The notes beneath the pieces were generated by a model. It was given only the letters and a program-made list of their open reading frames with translations. It ran no database searches and was not told the DNA's origin. Below, one piece after another: positions 11,562 to 24,514 of a stretch of DNA of 64,000 bases. Source of the DNA: Laburnicola sp. R22_1 (Eukaryota; Ascomycota; Dothideomycetes; Pleosporales; Didymosphaeriaceae); the NCBI GenBank assembly GCA_014281115.1, contig JACONQ010000012.1, forward strand, positions 1,798,001 through 1,862,000, given 5' to 3'. How positions within the stretch are numbered: the stretch's first letter is position 1; each line of letters opens with the position of its first letter. The position numbers and the translations under genes are program-made.

Positions 11562-13412
11562 ACGTGTTTACAAGCGAGCCGCGCGTACAAGTAAGCCGCG
11601 CGCCCCACCAACTTTCTACAACGCGTCTCATACAAACTACAATGGCTCAACTATTGTCTGCTTAATTGCGCTATAAAGAAGCAAATATCTACCTAGCTCT
11701 TTCAGCTATTAATTCCAGTCAAATACGAAGTATAAAACGCGCTGCCGCAACGTTTTGCGTCCCTAAAACAACACTTTGCGGCCGACGCGCAGGAATTGCT
11801 GCGCGACGCGACTCTGAGCCCAAATTAAAGAAGCTTACTAAGCTTGAAGAGGAGGTGATTGTTAAGCATATACTTGACCTAGATTCGCGAGGCTTTGCGC
11901 CCACTCTAGGTGCTGTACGAGATATGGTGAATAAGCTGCTCACTAAGCGCAGCGCAGGCCACGTTGGCTAGCAGTGGCCTAGGAACTTTGTTAAGCGAAC
12001 AGACAGCCTCACAACGCGATTTAATCGACCCTATGATCGACAGCGAGCCCTCTGCGAGGACCTAACAGTTATATAGGCCTGGTTTGAGCTAGTAGCACGT
12101 ACAAAGGCCACCTATAGTATCTGCAACGAGGATACCTTTAACTTTGACAAGACTGGCTTTCTAATAGGTAAAATATCCTCCCAGCTAGTTGTTACTGGCT
12201 CAGAGAGGCGTGGCCGGCCAAAAGCGATCTAGCCAGGCAATCGTGAGTGGGTGACGGCGATCCACGGAATCAACGCTACTAGGTGGGCAATCTCGCCCTT
12301 TATTATCTTCGCTGGCCAGTACCACCTCTCTGCCTGGTACGAGGGCGATAATATACCAGGTGACTAGGCTATTAGTCTTAGCGACAATGGCTGGACTACG
12401 AACGAGCTTAGTGTTGCCTGGCTACAGCATTTTATTAAGTATATAGTAGAGCGTAGAGTGGGCGCGCGTTAGCTACTAATACTTAACAGCTATAAGAGTT
12501 ACAACTCGCTCAAATTCCAGGAGATCTGCAAAGAGAATAAGATCTACACTCTCTATATGCCGCCACATTCGTCACACCTTCTGCAGCCGCTTGACGTTAG
12601 CTGTTTCTCGCCGTTGAAGCGGGCGTACGGGCGCCAGGTCGAGGGCCTGATACGCGACCACATTAACCATATCACCAAGCTTGAGTTCCTACCAGCCTTC
12701 CGCGCCGCCTACGACCAGTCAATTATAAAGGAGAATATCTGCGCAAGCTTTTAAGGCGCTGGGCTAGTCCCACACAATCCAGAGGCGGTGATATTAAAGC
12801 TTGATGTGAAGCTTCGTACGCCGTCGCCAGCAGCCCTACCAGAGGCCCTATAGGAGTCTGCAACACCAAGCAACGCGCGCGAGCTAGGCGCTTAGTTAAC
12901 TCTAGTTCGTAAGCGGATCCAAAGGCATTAAGGATCCTCTCCTACATCAGTTATCCAGTCGCTTAATTGGCTTACAAGAGGGGCTAAGAGAATGGCGCAT
13001 TCGATAGTGCTTATGCGCGATAAGATAGCTAGTCTATAGAGGGCAAATAAGGCAGCTATAACGCGTAAATAGCGCAAAAAGAAGCGGATTTAGAAGCAAG
13101 GCACCCTATTAAAGGCAGAGGGAGAGGATATTATTGCTTAGAAGGCTATTAAGCAGCAACTAGAGGGAGAAACGCGGTATAGCCAGGCGCGGTCAGGTGC
13201 GAGCCGGCAGGCTTCAGCGCGCTGCACGCGCTGCAGGGAGCCTGGGCACAACTCACGTACGTGCAAGAAAGCTTCTATAGATACTGCTTGATTTAGGATA
13301 GCTATTATATTAATAGAATTTTAATGCGTTGTTGATATACAGCCTGCAAAAGGCTGAGAGACTTGGTGGGGCGCGCGGCTTACTTATACGCGCGGCTCGC
13401 TTGTAAACACGT
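11562..13412 (+). mobile_element. pogo/Fot-type (Tc1/mariner superfamily) DNA transposon, 1851 bp
   Basis: The element is bounded by near-perfect terminal inverted repeats of about 50 bp starting ACGTGTTTACAAGCGAGCC. It is flanked on both sides by TA (11560-11561 and 13413-13414), the target duplication of Tc1/mariner elements. Within each terminal repeat a 17-bp motif (TACAAGYRAGCCGCGCG) occurs twice in tandem. The interior carries one transposase frame. Base composition is much closer to balanced than the surrounding DNA, so this copy was inserted after the neighbourhood had decayed, or was mutated less. Confidence 0.9.
11642..13291 (+). pseudogene. pogo/Fot-type transposase, inactivated by RIP
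   Basis: From the ATG at 11642 to the TGA at 13289-13291 the frame is unbroken by any indel (550 codons), but it is interrupted by many TAG/TAA codons at positions expected to be Trp or Gln. The N-terminal third has the helix-turn-helix/CENP-B-like layout of Fot1 and pogo transposases. The DDE domain can be followed: NFDKTGF carries the first Asp, LLILNSYKSYNS stands where LLxxDGHxSH is expected, and LLQPLDV carries the third Asp. The second catalytic Asp is therefore Asn, a G-to-A change consistent with RIP. The C-terminus ends in a CCHC zinc knuckle (CTRCREPGHNSRTC). The protein would be about 549 residues, usual for the family. It is not functional as written. Confidence 0.9.
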
Positions 13413-13414
13413 TA

Positions 13415-13445
13415 TTCTTATTTACTTAAGTAGATAAAAAGTATA

Positions 13446-13479
<34 letters not shown>

Positions 13480-14320
13480 ACACTAAGAAACTTTTTATAA
13501 ACTTAAAGATAAACTCTAATATTATTTAATAAGAACCGCTCTTTAAAGTTTATAATAAAGTATTCTATATATACTAATAATAAAGACTAAAAATAGCCTA
13601 TAGCTAATTAGCTATATAACCTTCTAGTTATAAATAGAAATAGGCTTATATTTAATAGTATCTATAGAGATATCTTTTTTTTAATTATAAGTAGATTTAT
13701 TTATAATATAAGTATTTAATTTTTAATAAATATGTAGGCTTTATTGTAATCGATTTTAATAAAGCTATACTTCTTTACTAGCTTTCTTAGTATTTACTAT
13801 TTAGGTTAGTAGTTATAGATACGTATATAATGCTAGATCTAGACTAAGACCTCTATAGCTAGACCTCTATACTTTATATAGACTCTAATTTATTCTTTTA
13901 TTTATTTTCTTACTAGTAGCTCTTTTATATATTAGATAGAACCTCTTCTTATTAACACTATCTTAAAACGCTTTTCTATGTATATAATAGTAGGAGGAAT
14001 AACTACTATTATTATTATCTTTTTATTAGAAACCTATTAGTCGTAATAAGAAAACTATATATTAGGTAGAAAACTTTTTAATATATTTTTAAAAGCTAGT
14101 ATACTTAGTTTTTAGTGTCTTTTTTAATACTAACTTAGTAGCTAGTTAAGGAATATATAAAAAGTTATAATAAATATAGTTTAAAATTTATAGTACTTAT
14201 TTTTTTAAAGTATATTTAGTACCTATATTTAGTTACTTCTATATATTCTAGTATAAATAAAAAGAGAATAAAAAACCTCCTAATACTACTAATCTTTTAT
14301 ATAATTAATTAGATAAGTAG
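13415..14320. other. AT-rich intervening sequence with TA microsatellite
   Basis: There is no gene. A TA dinucleotide run lies at about 13447-13477. A copy of the dispersed repeat seen at 1083-1345 and 41715-41911 lies at about 13965-14060 (TTAAAACGCTTTTCTATG followed by the ACTATTATT block). The rest is degraded AT-rich DNA. Confidence 0.7.
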
Positions 14321-14469
14321 TATAAAAGAACCTAGTCCTAATTAAGACTTAGTAGAAAGATAGATTAAGTTATGTGTGCTAGAAGAAAGAAACCACCTAT
14401 TAAATTCTTAAGAGCTAATTAGGCACCGGCTTACCACGTAACTTATGTAGTAGAGTTTATTCTATTACA
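14321..14469 (-). repeat. 3' LTR of the Ty3/Gypsy element
   Basis: This repeat aligns over its whole length with 24368-24514. Landmarks are CCTAGTCCTAATTAAGACTT at the left and GTAGAGTTTATTCTA at the right. Its outer left end reads TATAAAAGAA where the other copy has TGTGGAAGAA, so the terminal bases themselves have been mutated by C-to-T changes. Confidence 0.85.
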
Positions 14470-16599
14470 TACCTCCCTACCTATAGAAGCTTAGCCCCAT
14501 TAAGCTTTATACTAAACACCCTTCTAGAAAACACTCTAAATATTCTATAGTGTCTCCTGCTAGTAAGTAGAGATTAGGCCCGTCTCTAATAGTAAGCTCT
14601 ACTAATTACCTAGCTTTGTGTAACCTTAAACAATAGCCTATAAATGCCCACCTGTTTTTATTACTAACCTGCCTATTCTACTTACTCTCTACACTTTTAT
14701 AATTTTTCTGCAGTTTAGCTTCTTGTCCTCCTAAATCCCAAACTATTCTTAAGCCTTTACTTAGCCTGCCTTATTATGCCTTCCTATCTTTAGATTAACT
14801 ATACCCCAGACGCCTACGCATCTGGCCGCCTTAGTTCTAGTAATAGCGGCGGCGGCAGTAAGCCTCCTTATTAAGGCGACAATAGTGCAGGCTCTAGTAG
14901 TTTTAACCTCCTACTAGTACCTAAAAAGCCCTCTATTAGCGTATTTATTACCTTCTTGTCTCTACGTAAGTTTCTCGCATCCTAATAGTCTCTTAGGCTA
15001 ACTTCTAGGAAGTAATTCCTCTCTTAGACGCACGCATTAGCTTTAACGTCATAGCCTAAGTTTTTATAGCCCTTAGGCAGAGCGTTAGTAATAATAATAA
15101 CCTATCTTGTAGTTTATAATCCTAAGTGAATAGTTAAGATAATTTTGCACTTTAGTTAGACTATAACTCTAATAAACTTATAATTAACGCCTCGCTCTTC
15201 TATTTTCTCTACTATAGTTAGGAAGCGCGATAATATAACACTAAGGACAAGTAGGTTATATTCTACTAGGCCTAATAGTCTAAATTATTAAATAATAAAG
15301 ACCCTTATCCTATATACCTGCTAAGCCTATTCGCCGCTACTACCTAAGAATATATTAACTTTACCTATTCCCCTATTATATACAATAACACTCTATTCTA
15401 TAATAGTTGCCAACTAGCGCAGCGTTAGTGTTTCTAGTTCGCTAATAATAATATAGAACTACTATTTAGTAGCGTATACATAGCCTGCTACATCTATAAT
15501 AAAAGCGCCCTATACTCTTTTATTCTAGGTATGCTACACTATTCCTTTCTTTGTAGGCATATACCCTAAATGCTTCTTAAGTTAACTATTAAATAGGCCT
15601 TTATTCTTTACCCCCTATTCCTCTCTAGATTAGGTCTTACTTAATGCGGTACTATAGATTAGCTCTTTGTTCTCTAACTTATCCCTCTTTTAGACTACTA
15701 ATAATTCTTCTAAAGTTCTATTTCACTCGCCTTCCCCTATATATCTAGTTTCCTAATAGTCTATTAATTCCGCCTACACTCCCTTGTCCCCGCTTGGCTG
15801 CAGCGGCATAATTTCCTCTCCTTCTTCTTTAGGTCTGTCCTCTATTCCTTCTAACCTCTCTACCTAAGCTACACACCTAGGTTTAGGCCCTAGTAGAACT
15901 TAAGCTATAGAGTAAGGTAGCCCTATACTTTGCTCCTATTAGAGTTGTAATCTAAACCCTAATTATAGCTTAGACTATGGCGGTTATAGGAGTTTAGATT
16001 CTTATAAAGGTTAGTATAGTGGTTCTTAGCTTTTAATTTTCTAGCTATCTAATTATTAGTTAGACTCTATTGTTGGGGTCTGTAGCTTACAATTCTATTC
16101 TAGTAATTATGCATATATATTAGACTTTAATTTAACTTAGTACTAATACTGTTGTTCTATCTTCTTCTTTGACTTTTCTTCTTTGACTGCTTCCTCTCCC
16201 CTCTTAAGAAATAAGCTGTCTCTTAGCTTATAATGTGCTAATGTTCTGGCTAGCTTACTCCTCCTAATGGGTGAAGTCTAAGGGATTAAAGTTTGCTAGT
16301 GGTAGCGGAATCTCCACTTACTTTATCCTTATAGGGACGTTCTATATATATCTTGCTAGCCTCTATAATCTGCGCGCAAATATAGAATGTTTAGGCTTAG
16401 GCCTCTGCGTAACTTTATTAAGGTCTATAGAATTAATTTCCTTTAAGAGATTGGCAATTTCTTTTAAGAGGTTATTAGTGTCTATAATATTACGTTCTAG
16501 CATTATATTAAGGTCTATTATTATACGCGAATAGAATTAAATAATGTAATTTCCTAGCGTTTAATTATAAAAGAGTATTCTATTAAGCTTCTTAAGTAT

Positions 16600-19500
16600 A
16601 TACCATCCTTTACTATGCAGTGGCATAGCCCTAATCCTAAAGGGGCCTTAGTACCTTTTAGCGAGCTTAACTTTGCAACTTATATTACTAGCCTAAAAAG
16701 TATTATATACTAACACTAGATTGCCTTATTATAGTGGCTTTATCCTAAGAGTGTGCTAGTTATTAAACTATTCCTTTTCTTATTCGCGCAGTTGGATGGT
16801 TTGGTTAATAGCTTCTTAGAGGCAATAATTATGCTTCTTAAACTACTCCGCTCTAATAGCTAGAAGTTCTTTAGTAGTATTAACCTATTCTTATAAAAGT
16901 GTCTGCCATATTAGGATGCAAAGTTTAATAGGAAGAACATATTCTCTCCCACAGATTAGAAAGACTAGTATTTCGCCTATAGATTGCTTCACTATAACCT
17001 AATCGGTCCACAGAGCTTTAGGTAGGTTCTAGACCTAGTCGCTCTTTATCTTCTGTAGTGTGCTAACAAGTTCTTAGTAGCCTCTTTCTACTAGACCTTG
17101 CCCTTATAGGTAATAAGTACTAGATACCACTTATTAGATGCTAAACTATTTAGCTAAGTCCTATACTAAGCCTCTATTCTCTAGTCCTCCGTCCACTAAT
17201 AGGCGAAAAGGGATACGCTACCTACTAAAGACGGATTCTTTTAAAAACTAGGCAACTGCGGCTAAGTTGGCATTAGTAAGTGCTTTTACTTTAGGCCATT
17301 TAGAGGTATAGTCCCTAGCAATAACTATAAATTCCTTCTCTCCTTTGCTTCTAGGCATATACACTATATTCACTATAACCTATTCCTAGATTATATCTAT
17401 TCCCTATATAGAGTGTAGCTTCTTTACTATTCTTCTAGCAGAATGCGCCTAATATTTAGCGTAAGTCTTAATATGTTCCTTAACACTCTAATATAGATTT
17501 AGCTAGTAGTAATATGCTATAATCTTTCTCTAGGTGCCTTCTTATCCTTAATAGCCTAATTCCTTATAGAGTTATTATAGAATGTCCGCCTATTAGACTA
17601 GATTATCTAAAACTCTGCGTAGCGGCCTATTTTCTATAGTTTAATACTATAGTATGCCTCTTACAATCCTATACTTCTAAGCTTGTAGCCTAATATGTCT
17701 TTAGTTTTTCTTAGATAGGCCTTTAGGCTTAGTTAGAGTTGTAAGCTAGGTTGTAATATTGCGAAAGTGTTTAGTACATAGATTAGAGAGAATTTTAGGC
17801 AGGTTATTTATAGCAGGCTCCGCATATTCTATTTTCACTTTAGCCTTCTTACCTATAGCGGAGGATATAATGCTAATATGCCCTAAATGCTTCTTAATAA
17901 AGTTCTTAACATCATCTTCTAGCTATTTAGAAGAGACCTAACTCTTTTACTATCCGCGTTTTAAGAGCGCATTAGCAACTATATTCTTACGCCCTAAGAC
18001 GTGGCGGATATTAAACTCCTAGAGTGTTAGAAGTGCTAACTAGTAGGTTATTAAAGCCCCTAGTAAGTTAGTTGCGCTGCGATTTAGATAGGCAATTAAG
18101 GTGTAGAAGTTAGTTTTTATAATAAAGTGTATTCTATAGATCTAGGGTTAAAACTTTTTAAGCGTAAAAAGAAGGCCTTTGCACTTATACTTCCCTAAAT
18201 TCTAGTTATATTTACTCTAAGACTAAATACCTAATTTAAACTACACTAGATAAAGGAGACCGTCTAGTCCATATTGCTATATTGCAGCTCCCTATCTGAT
18301 TTTGCTGCTATCTACTAAGATTACTACTTCTTATAATAGCTCTAAGTAGTTAATAGACACTAATGCTAGGGTAGAAGTAATACTCTTCTTTAATTACTAT
18401 ATTACTATATTCTCTATAATTTTCTAGTAAAACTCTATACTCTTGCGTAGTAGTATAAATAGTAGTATGGCAATCTTTATAAAGTTTTTAATCTAGATTT
18501 AATAGTATACACAAACTCTAAGAAAGATTTAGATATCTTTAGCATAGTTATAAGGCGGCCATTTAATAATCTTAGCCACTTTTTTTTAGAATAAGTGCTA
18601 ACTATCCTTATTAACCACGTAGCTAACTATATTTATGGTGGCGTAGCCCTAGTTAGACTTCTTACCTAATGTAGTGATGCTCGCTAGTTCTATATCCGCT
18701 AGAACCTAATTAAGATTTATAAGGTATTCCGCAACATATCTATAAATTTCTTTCTTAAGCATCTCTCTATTATAGTTAGTCTTTGGGCCCTTTACTATAA
18801 TGTTATCTATATAAGACATATAATAAGAAGGAATCTAGTTATAAAAAATCTTTATAATAATCTGTATAAACTCGGCCACAGAATTAGTTGTTCCTATAGG
18901 CAACGTACACTACTAAACAAGTTCTAGAGGCGTGTAGAATATACTTATAGCGTGGGAAAGTTTATAAAGAGTTACTTAGTTATATCTAAAGAAGAAGTTA
19001 ATAAGGGACATTATAAGACAACTAGCAAACTCTTCTAAGAACTTATTAGAGTTTGGGGGAAGATTGCCATCTTAGAACTATAATGCTATTAATGCGTTGG
19101 ACGTTGTTAATTAGTTAGTATCCTCTGTTCTTCTTCTTAACTAAAAACTATTAGTTGTAATATAGACTCCTACTATACTCTAGCACGCCCTAATTAAGCC
19201 TCTGCTATACTATATTAATAGCCACATCTCTAAGTTTTTAAGGAACTAGAAAGTATAATTTCTTCGAAGTAATATAGTTAACAGTGTAGATCTTAAGTAG
19301 TGAAGCCATATTAGAATACACTCGCCCCAACTTAGTAAATTTAAAAGATAGGGCTAGTTCCCTTTACTATAGAACTTTTAGTAATATGTCTTTTTCCTAA
19401 GGTAAAAAATCTAGGCCAACCTTTATTTCCGCAATCTATTCTGGTATTAACTAATCGCCTCTTAGAAATTCTGCCCACTAGTTAAGGAGGTATTTGTTAA

Positions 19501-19700
19501 ATGGCTAAGGCCTAGTATTAGTCCTCTTTTGCTTTTTTATAGCCTCTTACTTCTAGTCTAACTAGCCCTTAATATCCTAAGGCTTAACGCCTAAGTTATG
19601 CACAAAGTTAACCTTCTTATCCTTAGTCTTATATATAGTGTTTACTTTAAAAGCCATTCTAGTTTTATTAATTGTCTTTATCTATTCTGCCTAGAACGCG
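16600..19700 (-). pseudogene. Ty3/Gypsy pol remnant (reverse transcriptase and integrase)
   Basis: On the minus strand near 18790-18835 the frame reads IPSYYMSYIDNIIVKGPK. This is the reverse-transcriptase catalytic loop, with YIDN in place of the usual Y[VIL]DD; the second Asp has become Asn. On the minus strand near 17265-17480 the frame reads VYMPRSKGEKEFIVIARDYT followed by SKWPKVKA, the integrase core pattern of fungal Gypsy elements. TAG and TAA interrupt both at expected Trp and Gln sites. Exact limits cannot be set. The polyprotein is inactive. Confidence 0.85.
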
Positions 19701-21899
19701 TCGCTCTTAACCCTTGTTGCCTTTTTAGACTTTATCTACATAGTTAGAGCCTAGAGGATCTTATTAACTTTTTTGTCGCAGCCTAGTAAATTAATAACTA
19801 GAAGTCCTTAGTTATCTTAAATAATAATGCCACTATCTATATGCCTCCTAATTGTACCTTAATTAGCATAGTAGATAAAATCCTTATTTAGATCTATTAC
19901 TAACTAGTTCTTATTAGCATCCTATGTAAGCTATTTATTTCTATTCGCAATTTCCTTTTTGTAAGTTAGCACTACCTAATTTAGTGCCTACTTTTAGGCC
20001 CTTAACCCTAATTTCTGCTTAAGCTTAATATTAGCCTTACTTATTATTAACATTAACCCACAGTAAAGCCACTACTCCAAGATTATATTAGCGCTAAGTT
20101 CTAGGTATTCTAGGTACTTAGGAATGCTGGCCCTGGCTACTACATTTCCTTAAAGTTTTCTGTTATCTTAGTAATAATTACGCCTCTTAGATTAAATGAG
20201 TTAGCGCGAGTAGCTATAAATCACATAGAGTAAAGCTCTTTATTATTCTACAGCTTATAGTAGGTCTTACTATTATTCTTATAGAAGAATTCCGCCTTTG
20301 CGTTCGCTAAGAATAGGTTTCTTAGAATAATAGCCCTAGATAAGAACCTAATAATAAATAGCGTTATTATAATAATAATCTAATCTACCCTAATTAGGGC
20401 TTAGAACACAATATCTTAAAAATCCTTATAATTATTATTTATAGTTATTAGTTTTATACTCTATAGTTAAGGTGGCATAGATATAATCTAAAGGCCTGTA
20501 GCTTTGGCAATACTAAGGTAGATAGTATTTAATTTTATATTTGTGTTAAGCAAGGCACTTATCTAATACTTATTAATCTGGCATATTACTTAGGAACAGT
20601 CTCTTTTTATATATTTAACCCCTAATTCTCTCTTAAGATCCTTCCTATTAGTAGTAGTTATAGTTAGTGTCGCTTTGCCAAACTATGCCTTTGTAATTAA
20701 TATGTCTATACTGGCTACCTAGTTTATCTATAATAGTGCTTAAGATAAATTTAGTTTGTAAGGCCCGCAGCAAGTAACCACTCTATTCTTAAGCTTAACT
20801 AACATCTATTTAGGGGCTTAAATTCTAGAAATGGGTGCGTAGTTAGCGTGCTCGGCGTCTAAGTCTTTATTAGTTACTTTCTCTTTAGTAGTGGCTAGTG
20901 TCTATAGCTAGTGTAGGTCCCCTTTACTAAAAGCGTCCTTAAATATTACCTTTTTAACTTCTGGCATGTTGCTAAGTACTTCTTAGACTATTAGGCTAAC
21001 TCTAGCGTTTATTACTTAGGACAGCATGTCTTTAAGACTGTTCACTAGAATATTAACTAGTTTTCTTTTCTTTTTGGCCGCGGAAATCTTCTTCCTTAGA
21101 GTTAGACCTAAGATGTTATTAGGCCTATATATCTCCACATCTTCTATGCCTTCTATTAGGAAATCTTATTCTAAAAAAGACACTCACTTTATTCTTCTTC
21201 TATTCTTCTTATTATTATTCTTCCTCCTATAAACTGTAGGGATGCATTGTTTAGAAACTTTAATATTCGCGATTATCTCTATCTTTAGTAATTCTCTAAG
21301 ACTTAGTTAGATTATTAGGGCGTTTAAGCTTATAGCTTATAGTTCGCATAGTATATTTAGAGATTAAACTATTACTAGTGTGTTTTTATCTAGGATGGCT
21401 TGCTCTCTCTAAGCCGCTTTAAATTTCTCTTTAAAAAGAAGACTAGGTGTTATTATCTTATTAAATATAAACTAGCTACTATTAGCTTCTATAACTAATC
21501 CCACCTAGTAAGTTATTGTCGTTATTGTGGCTTCCTAACTCTATGACATCTATAAGGCCTCTTTTATTAATCCGTCTATTTGCCACTTATTCTATACTAG
21601 GCGGATTAGCATCTAATTCTGCTTGCCCCTAGCGCCAATGCGTTAGATTTCGCCCTAATTATTATTTAATTAGCTCTACTAGACTCTTCGCGATTCTGTG
21701 TTATAGTACACCTATCTATTATTTTTAAGTAAATTTCTCTCCTTATATTCTCTATTCGCAATAATATAGTCCTTTCTATATCTAAAGTATCCTTTAAAAC
21801 AATTGTCTTCTTACTATATTGGGTCTATTACTGCCGCGGCCATATGCATATTAACTCACATTAGCGCTACTATATAGGCCTAAGACTAGGTTAGTGCGT

Positions 21900-23100
21900 A
21901 GTACTAGGGCCGTTATAGTACTATCTGCTTTAGAGCCTACTCTACCCTTATAGTAATTTCCTAGTAGATAGCTAGGTTTAATAGAATCTCTATCTCTTAA
22001 GAGTCTTAGTTCTAAACTAGAACGTTCTAAAGCCTTATAGTCTTAAGCCTTTTAGTTAGCTTGTCTACTTTATATTAAGAGATAGTTAAGCCTAAGATTA
22101 CTCGCACGCCTAGAGCTTCTTATAGTCTTGTTTATTAAAGGTTTGGGTTAAGTCTAGCAGGTTAGAAAACACTCTGCGGCATTAGTAGTACTTGCGGCTT
22201 AATAGTCTAAGATAGCATTAGCTTTTAGATTTAATATATTAGATCTAGCATATATTCTTCTAACTAAATTTAAGCCCTACTTAAAAGTCATCTCTTTATT
22301 ATGTCGAAGTTAAGCTCTATAAGTCTCTCTATTAACTAGTTGTTCTTTATTAGGATATTGCCCGCTAGCTACTTACTTAGGCCTTAGATAAGGAGTATAC
22401 TCTTCTGGCTTTCTATAACTATGCCTACCCTTAGGCATTTTTTAAACCTAATTGCGAACTAGTCTAGGAAATTACAAATGTTAAGGTTTGTTATTACTTA
22501 ATACTGCGCTAGCCACACCTTTAATATTTCCTCTATCTTCTTAGTTTAGGCCTAATTCTAACTCCGCCAACACCTATATATAGCCACCCACAGCTTTTAC
22601 TATACCTCTTTTTCTTCTACCTTAGAGTATTCTAGTATTAAGAAGTTAAGCACATTCTAGATCTCTTAGCTATAATATTCCTTAACTCTAACAATCTTAT
22701 CTTTCTTAGAGTACTAGTAGTAGTTCGCGCGTTTTTTATAGTCTTAAAGAAACTAAATTATATTATCTCCTATAAAGTGTAGCTCCTTGCCTAAAAATAG
22801 GTTGGGTTCTATAACAAGGCTCTACACTAGATTCTACTAGGTGGCTTTATTAGTAAGAAATTATAGGGCTATTACTATTTGCGCTATAAGGGTATTAGCG
22901 TCTTTAGCTAGCTAAGGCGATATTAGTACTTTCTCTTTAAATTCTTGCGAGGAGCTTTCTATAAGGGGCGGAGACCCTCTAGTAGGTATATAGATACTCT
23001 TATTAGTTAAGCTTATTATCTCTACAAAACTAACAGCCTAAGAGGATTTTAGGCTTAGGTTCTTACACTTTCTAAGTACTAGAATATTAAGAAACTTACG
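21900..23100 (-). pseudogene. Probable gag remnant of the Ty3/Gypsy element
   Basis: The minus-strand frame, with RIP stops read as former Gln or Trp, gives a continuous hydrophilic alpha-helical-looking protein. It includes segments such as ESSSQEFKEKVLISP near 22950. It lies between the 5' LTR and pol, which is where gag belongs. No zinc knuckle was identified, so the call rests on position and composition. Confidence 0.5.
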
Positions 23101-23585
23101 CATCTTACTATAATCTAGACTCTCTAACTAGGATCACTAATAGTTGTTTAGTTTTCTAGTAGCAAATATTATTGTTACTAGTTATCTAGTTAGTTTCTTA
23201 GATAGTTAGAGTTAGTATTCTGATTCTTCTTTTTTTGCTTCTGTTTCTACCTCTACGTACCTATACTTATTATTATTTCTTAGCTTTCTCTAACTTTGCC
23301 TTAGTTTTAGATTCTAAGGGTGATACGATGTCTAGCTTTAGTCCTTTTCTTAGTCTAGGTCTGGGTGCTCTAGTCTATTCTTAGTTCTTATCTATTTATA
23401 ATTGCTTAGTTGTCTAGTCCTAGTAGGGTAATTTTAGCTCTAAGCGTCTTTTAGCGCCTAGTTCTAACTACTTCTTAATCTAGGCTTCTATTTTTATTCT
23501 ATTTCTATACTTCTTATGCCTAGGCCTATACTCTACGCATAATGTTATATGCATACTAAGATTATTATTTTTTATTATTTGTTTC

Positions 23586-24075
23586 TAGAGGCTCGATGTT
23601 CCAACTCTAAGAGTTGCTTAGTGCCTAGTTCTAGTTGTTTCCTAGTCTAGATCTTAGTCTGGTCCTAAAGCCAACGCTCTATGCCTAATTTATATATATA
23701 CTAGGATTATTAGTATTTATTATTTATATCTAAAGGCTTAATATTCTAACTCTAAGAGTTGTTTAGTGCCTAGTTCTGGTTGTTTTCTAGTCTGGATCTT
23801 AGTCTAGTCTAGTGCTAGTCTAGTCTAGTCTAGTCCTAAAGTCTATACTCTATATCTAATTTGTGTATATACTAGGGTTATTAGTGTTTGTTATTTATTT
23901 CTAAAGGCTTAATATTCTAACTCTAAGAGTTATTTAGTACCTAGTTCTGATTATTTTCTAGTCTAGATCTTAGTCTAGTCTAGTGCTAGTCTAGTCTAGT
24001 CTAGTCCTAGAGTCCACACTCTATATCTAATTTATGCATATACTAGGTTTATTAGTGTTTATTATTTGTTATTTA
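23586..24075. repeat. Tandem repeat near the 5' LTR, about 145-171 bp units
   Basis: Units start with TAAAGGCTTAATATTCTAAC (at 23586 as TAGAGGCTCG, then 23731 and 23902), followed by TCTAAGAGTT, a TTTAGTGCCTAGTTCT block and a run of AGTCTAGTC micro-repeats of varying length. About three units are present, and a fourth begins near 24060. The array lies inside the Ty3/Gypsy element between gag and the 5' LTR, so it is likely leader sequence. Confidence 0.7.
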
Positions 24076-24367
24076 TTCCTAGTAGTGCGATTTAATAAGG
24101 GCTAGTGCGATAGCTAATTAAAGCTTAGGTTATATTTCTGTTTTAAGGTTAGCGCTATGCTTAGTTGCGCCTAATTTCGCCCCTAAGTCTCTTTTAGAGT
24201 TTCTTTCTATCTCTAGTATACGCTGTTCCGCACACCGCTGCGCGCCGCTATTATTCTATTTTATCTTTTTCTTGGGCAACACTGCTTGTCTATATTAGAG
24301 TACTAATACGATAGCCTTCCTAAGGTTAAGATTTTAGAGGTTTAAGTTGCAGGTTAGTCGCTAATTT

Positions 24368-24514
24368 TGTGGAAGAACCTAGTCCTAATTAAGACTTAGT
24401 AGAAAAATAGATTAAGTTATATGTGCTAGAAGAAAGAAACCGCCTATTAAATCCTTAAGAGCCGATTAGGCACTAGCTTACCACGTAACCCATGTGGTAG
24501 AGTTTATTCTACCA
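24368..24514 (-). repeat. 5' LTR of the Ty3/Gypsy element
   Basis: This 147-bp repeat is the partner of 14321-14469 and the less mutated one: it keeps TGTGG at one end and CCACATGGG inside. On the minus strand it would be the promoter-bearing LTR of the element. Confidence 0.85.

Larger units (their letters stand above)
14321..24514 (-). mobile_element. Ty3/Gypsy LTR retrotransposon, 10.2 kb, RIP-mutated
   Basis: Direct terminal repeats of about 148 bp lie at 14321-14469 and 24368-24514. Read on the minus strand, the 5' LTR (right) begins TGGTAGAATAAACTC and ends GGTTCTTCCACA, so it has TG...CA ends. A purine-rich tract (GGTAGGGAGGTA) precedes the 3' LTR. On the minus strand a gag-like region lies near 21.9-23.1 kb, reverse transcriptase near 18.8 kb and integrase near 17.3 kb. 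This gag-pol order with RT before integrase defines Ty3/Gypsy. Stops are nearly all TAA/TAG. The stretch from about 14470 to 16000 is not explained by integrase and may hold an extra frame. No clear 5-bp target duplication was found. Confidence 0.9.

Noticed and set aside
14776..16265. Long plus-strand frame (with TAG/TAA read as Gln) opposite the Gypsy element, as an antisense gene
   Set aside because: The minus strand reads about equally well under the same allowance, so the sequence alone does not decide. It is kept only as a question in the findings.
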